Shown here: piece after piece, positions 16,499-17,596 of the stretch
How positions within the stretch are numbered: position 1 is the first letter of the stretch
Layout: every line of letters starts with the position of its first letter
Assembly: GCA_900550775.1 (NCBI GenBank)
Contig: URTH01000014.1
Location: 1 to 17,596, forward strand
Direction of reading: 5' to 3'
Length of the DNA stretch: 17,596 nt
From: an uncultured Eubacteriales bacterium
GTDB lineage: Bacteria; Bacillota; Clostridia; Monoglobales; Monoglobaceae
Notes under the pieces: model-generated
The model's database searches: none
Told to the model about the DNA's origin: nothing
The model's input: only the letters and a program-made list of their open reading frames with translations
Translations under genes and position numbers: made by a program

Positions 16499-17278
16499 TT
16501 GGATATTACATTGTGGGAGGATAACATTGCATATTTTCACGAGGGGTTTGATACACCCAATTCAATGACGGCATATCTGATTCAGACCTGGCAAAAGGTG
16601 CCGGCAATTGTTATATTGCCGGGCGGTGCGTATACCGGCAGAGCCGAACACGAGGGAGAGTCGATTGCAAAATATTATAACAGCATGGGAATGCATGCAT
16701 TTGTCGTGAATTACAGAGTCCTTCCCAATCGGTTTCCCTGTGCATTGGCGGATGCGCAGCGTGCGATAAAAATTTTAAAAAAGCGTGCGGACGAATATGC
16801 GATTGATACCGAAAAACTGTTTGTGATCGGATTCAGCGCAGGCGGGCATCTTGCGTCATGCATTGCCACCATGGAGGACGTAAGCAAAATCGGTGATTCG
16901 TATGACAGTATTTCTCCGTGTGTAAGCGGAGTGATTTTAAGCTATGCGGTCACTTCCGCGTACAGTGAGGATGGAGAAACTGCTGCTGAATGCATTATGA
17001 ATATATCGGACAAGACGGCAGAGGCGGTCGAAAAATTAACTACATACAAACAAATCAACGAAAAAACGCCTCCGTGTTTTATTTGGCATACTGCCGAGGA
17101 CGATATTGTGCCGGTGGAACACGCATTAAAATTTGCTATTGGATTAAAGGAAAAAAGTGTTCCTTTTGAAATGCATGTTTTTCCAAAAGGGCCGCATGGG
17201 CTTGGTTTGGCAAAGTTTTATAAGGATGTATCGGAGTGGACGCGTTACAGCGTGGAATGGATGCAAAATCATTTTTAA
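16499..17278 (+). CDS. Alpha/beta hydrolase, esterase/lipase of the BD-FAE/acetyl-esterase type
   Basis: 259 residues from TTG 16499; AGGAG at 16485-16489 gives 9 nt spacing, and no upstream in-frame start is better placed. The oxyanion-loop motif LPGGAY appears near residue 41. The nucleophile elbow is GFSAGGH with S113. The acid is probably D202 in AEDDIVPV and the base H233 in KGPHGLGL. Length is normal for this esterase group, which removes acetyl or feruloyl groups from carbohydrates. There is no signal peptide, so it is cytoplasmic. It follows the AAC(3) pseudogene closely and, with the SGNH enzyme, would give the locus two deacylating activities for imported oligosaccharides. Acyl specificity cannot be read from the sequence. 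Confidence 0.88.
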   Translation: MDITLWEDNIAYFHEGFDTPNSMTAYLIQTWQKVPAIVILPGGAYTGRAEHEGESIAKYYNSMGMHAFVVNYRVLPNRFPCALADAQRAIKILKKRADEYAIDTEKLFVIGFSAGGHLASCIATMEDVSKIGDSYDSISPCVSGVILSYAVTSAYSEDGETAAECIMNISDKTAEAVEKLTTYKQINEKTPPCFIWHTAEDDIVPVEHALKFAIGLKEKSVPFEMHVFPKGPHGLGLAKFYKDVSEWTRYSVEWMQNHF

Positions 17279-17412
17279 CACATTTTTATAGAGACAGCGG
17301 CGAAAGCCAAGACCGGATAAGGAAGTAATTCGAAAAATATAAAAATTAACTGAATTGGTATAGCAATTTCAAGAAATTAAGCCCGAATATACAAGAAAAA
17401 TCGGGTGTGAAA

Positions 17413-17438
17413 GGGCAATCCCTCATTTTGTGTAAACC
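17413..17438 (+). mobile_element. Possible terminal inverted repeat of an IS256-family element
   Basis: The stretch contains ATTTTGTGTAAAC, a signature I associate with IS256/Mutator-type ends, preceded by GGGCAATCCCTC. If real, the outer end is near 17413 and the element runs right, past the window edge. No transposase or second end is visible, so this rests on motif recognition only. Confidence 0.3.
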
Positions 17439-17483
17439 TCAAATTAGGCTCCAAAATGATCATATAATCTAAGTGTTTTTTGT

Positions 17484-17514
17484 GGGCTGAGAGCCGGATT
17501 TCGGCTTTCAGCCC
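17484..17514 (+). terminator. Strong hairpin, candidate operon terminator
   Basis: GGGCTGAGAGCCG pairs with CGGCTTTCAGCCC over 13 bp (one G-U) around a 5-nt loop (GATTT). It is followed by TTAGTTGT rather than a good U-tract, so intrinsic termination on the + strand would be weak. It lies 205 nt after the last esterase gene. It could instead be a structured leader or part of a mobile-element end. Confidence 0.45.
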
Positions 17515-17558
17515 TTAGTTGTAATATAGCATGGAATTGCCTGCCGGCATGTCAAGGG

Positions 17559-17583
17559 CGCCCTCGCAAGAGGGCGTTTATTT
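17559..17583 (+). terminator. GNRA-loop hairpin with T-rich tail
   Basis: CGCCCTC pairs with GAGGGCG around a GCAA tetraloop, followed by TTTATTT: a plausible Rho-independent terminator. Flanking TCAAGGG (17552-17558) and CCCTTGA (17586-17592) are also complementary and could form an outer stem. Confidence 0.5.
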
Positions 17584-17596
17584 CACCCTTGATTTG

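Larger units (their letters stand above)
17279..17596. other. 3' intergenic region, non-coding, with hairpins
   Basis: 318 nt with no convincing coding frame. It holds an AT-rich stretch (17330-17400), a perfect small palindrome AATTTCAAGAAATT (17365-17378), a weak CCCGA/TCGGG hairpin (17382-17405), the IS-like motif at 17413-17438, and two strong hairpins (17484-17514 and 17559-17576). It marks the likely end of the operon. Confidence 0.6.

Noticed and set aside
17365..17378. Perfect palindrome AATTTCAAGAAATT
   Set aside because: Short, AT-rich and likely by chance in this composition; no partner copy seen elsewhere in the window.
17523..17555. Minus-strand promoter: TTGACA (complement of 17550-17555) with TATATT (complement of 17523-17528)
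   Set aside because: The spacer is 21 nt, too long for a standard sigma-A promoter, and no minus-strand gene follows.
1..17596. CRISPR array, tRNA, rRNA or prophage genes
   Set aside because: No regularly spaced repeats, cloverleaf-like sequences, rRNA stretches or phage-type proteins were seen on either strand.

Overview
This window looks like part of a carbohydrate-degradation locus from a low-to-mid GC Bacillota (Clostridia) anaerobe, probably gut- or rumen-type. The evidence is an S-layer-homology (SLH) protein, a membrane-spanning YesN-like AraC regulator, strong AGGAGG-type ribosome binding sites, frequent GTG/TTG starts and tight co-directional packing. All recognisable genes are on the + strand, and no convincing terminator lies between the first gene and the last esterase, so most or all of the window could be one long operon.

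Layout. (i) 3-2756 is the 3' part of a large heparinase II/III-like polysaccharide lyase with a copper-amine-oxidase-N-like domain and an F5/8-type C (CBM32-like) domain; its start lies left of the window. (ii) 2767-5451 is a secreted 894-aa SLH protein whose C-terminal ~700 residues I do not recognise. (iii) 5468-8020 is a second, divergent heparinase II/III-like lyase with a signal peptide. (iv) 8029-10221 is a two-TM sensor/AraC regulator. (v) 10270-13170 is a 966-aa cytoplasmic protein, probably a TIM-barrel glycosidase-like enzyme with a glutamine-amidotransferase-like domain, not assignable to a family by eye. (vi) 13216-14214 is a D-isomer-specific 2-hydroxyacid dehydrogenase. (vii) 14244-15077 is a sugar-phosphate isomerase/epimerase-type TIM barrel. 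(viii) 15164-16138 is an SGNH/GDSL hydrolase. (ix) 16183-16494 is a decayed AAC(3)-family N-acetyltransferase gene with internal deletions and frameshifts. (x) 16499-17278 is an alpha/beta-hydrolase esterase. (xi) 17279-17596 is non-coding, with two hairpins and a sequence resembling an IS256-family terminal repeat.

How it may work (inference): the two exported lyases cleave a uronate-containing glycan at the cell surface, possibly held there with the SLH protein. The YesN-like regulator senses an external cue and induces the locus. The unexported enzymes (GH-like protein, dehydrogenase, isomerase, two esterases) would finish imported, probably acylated, oligosaccharides and sugar acids. No transporter is in the window. 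The substrate cannot be fixed from sequence alone.
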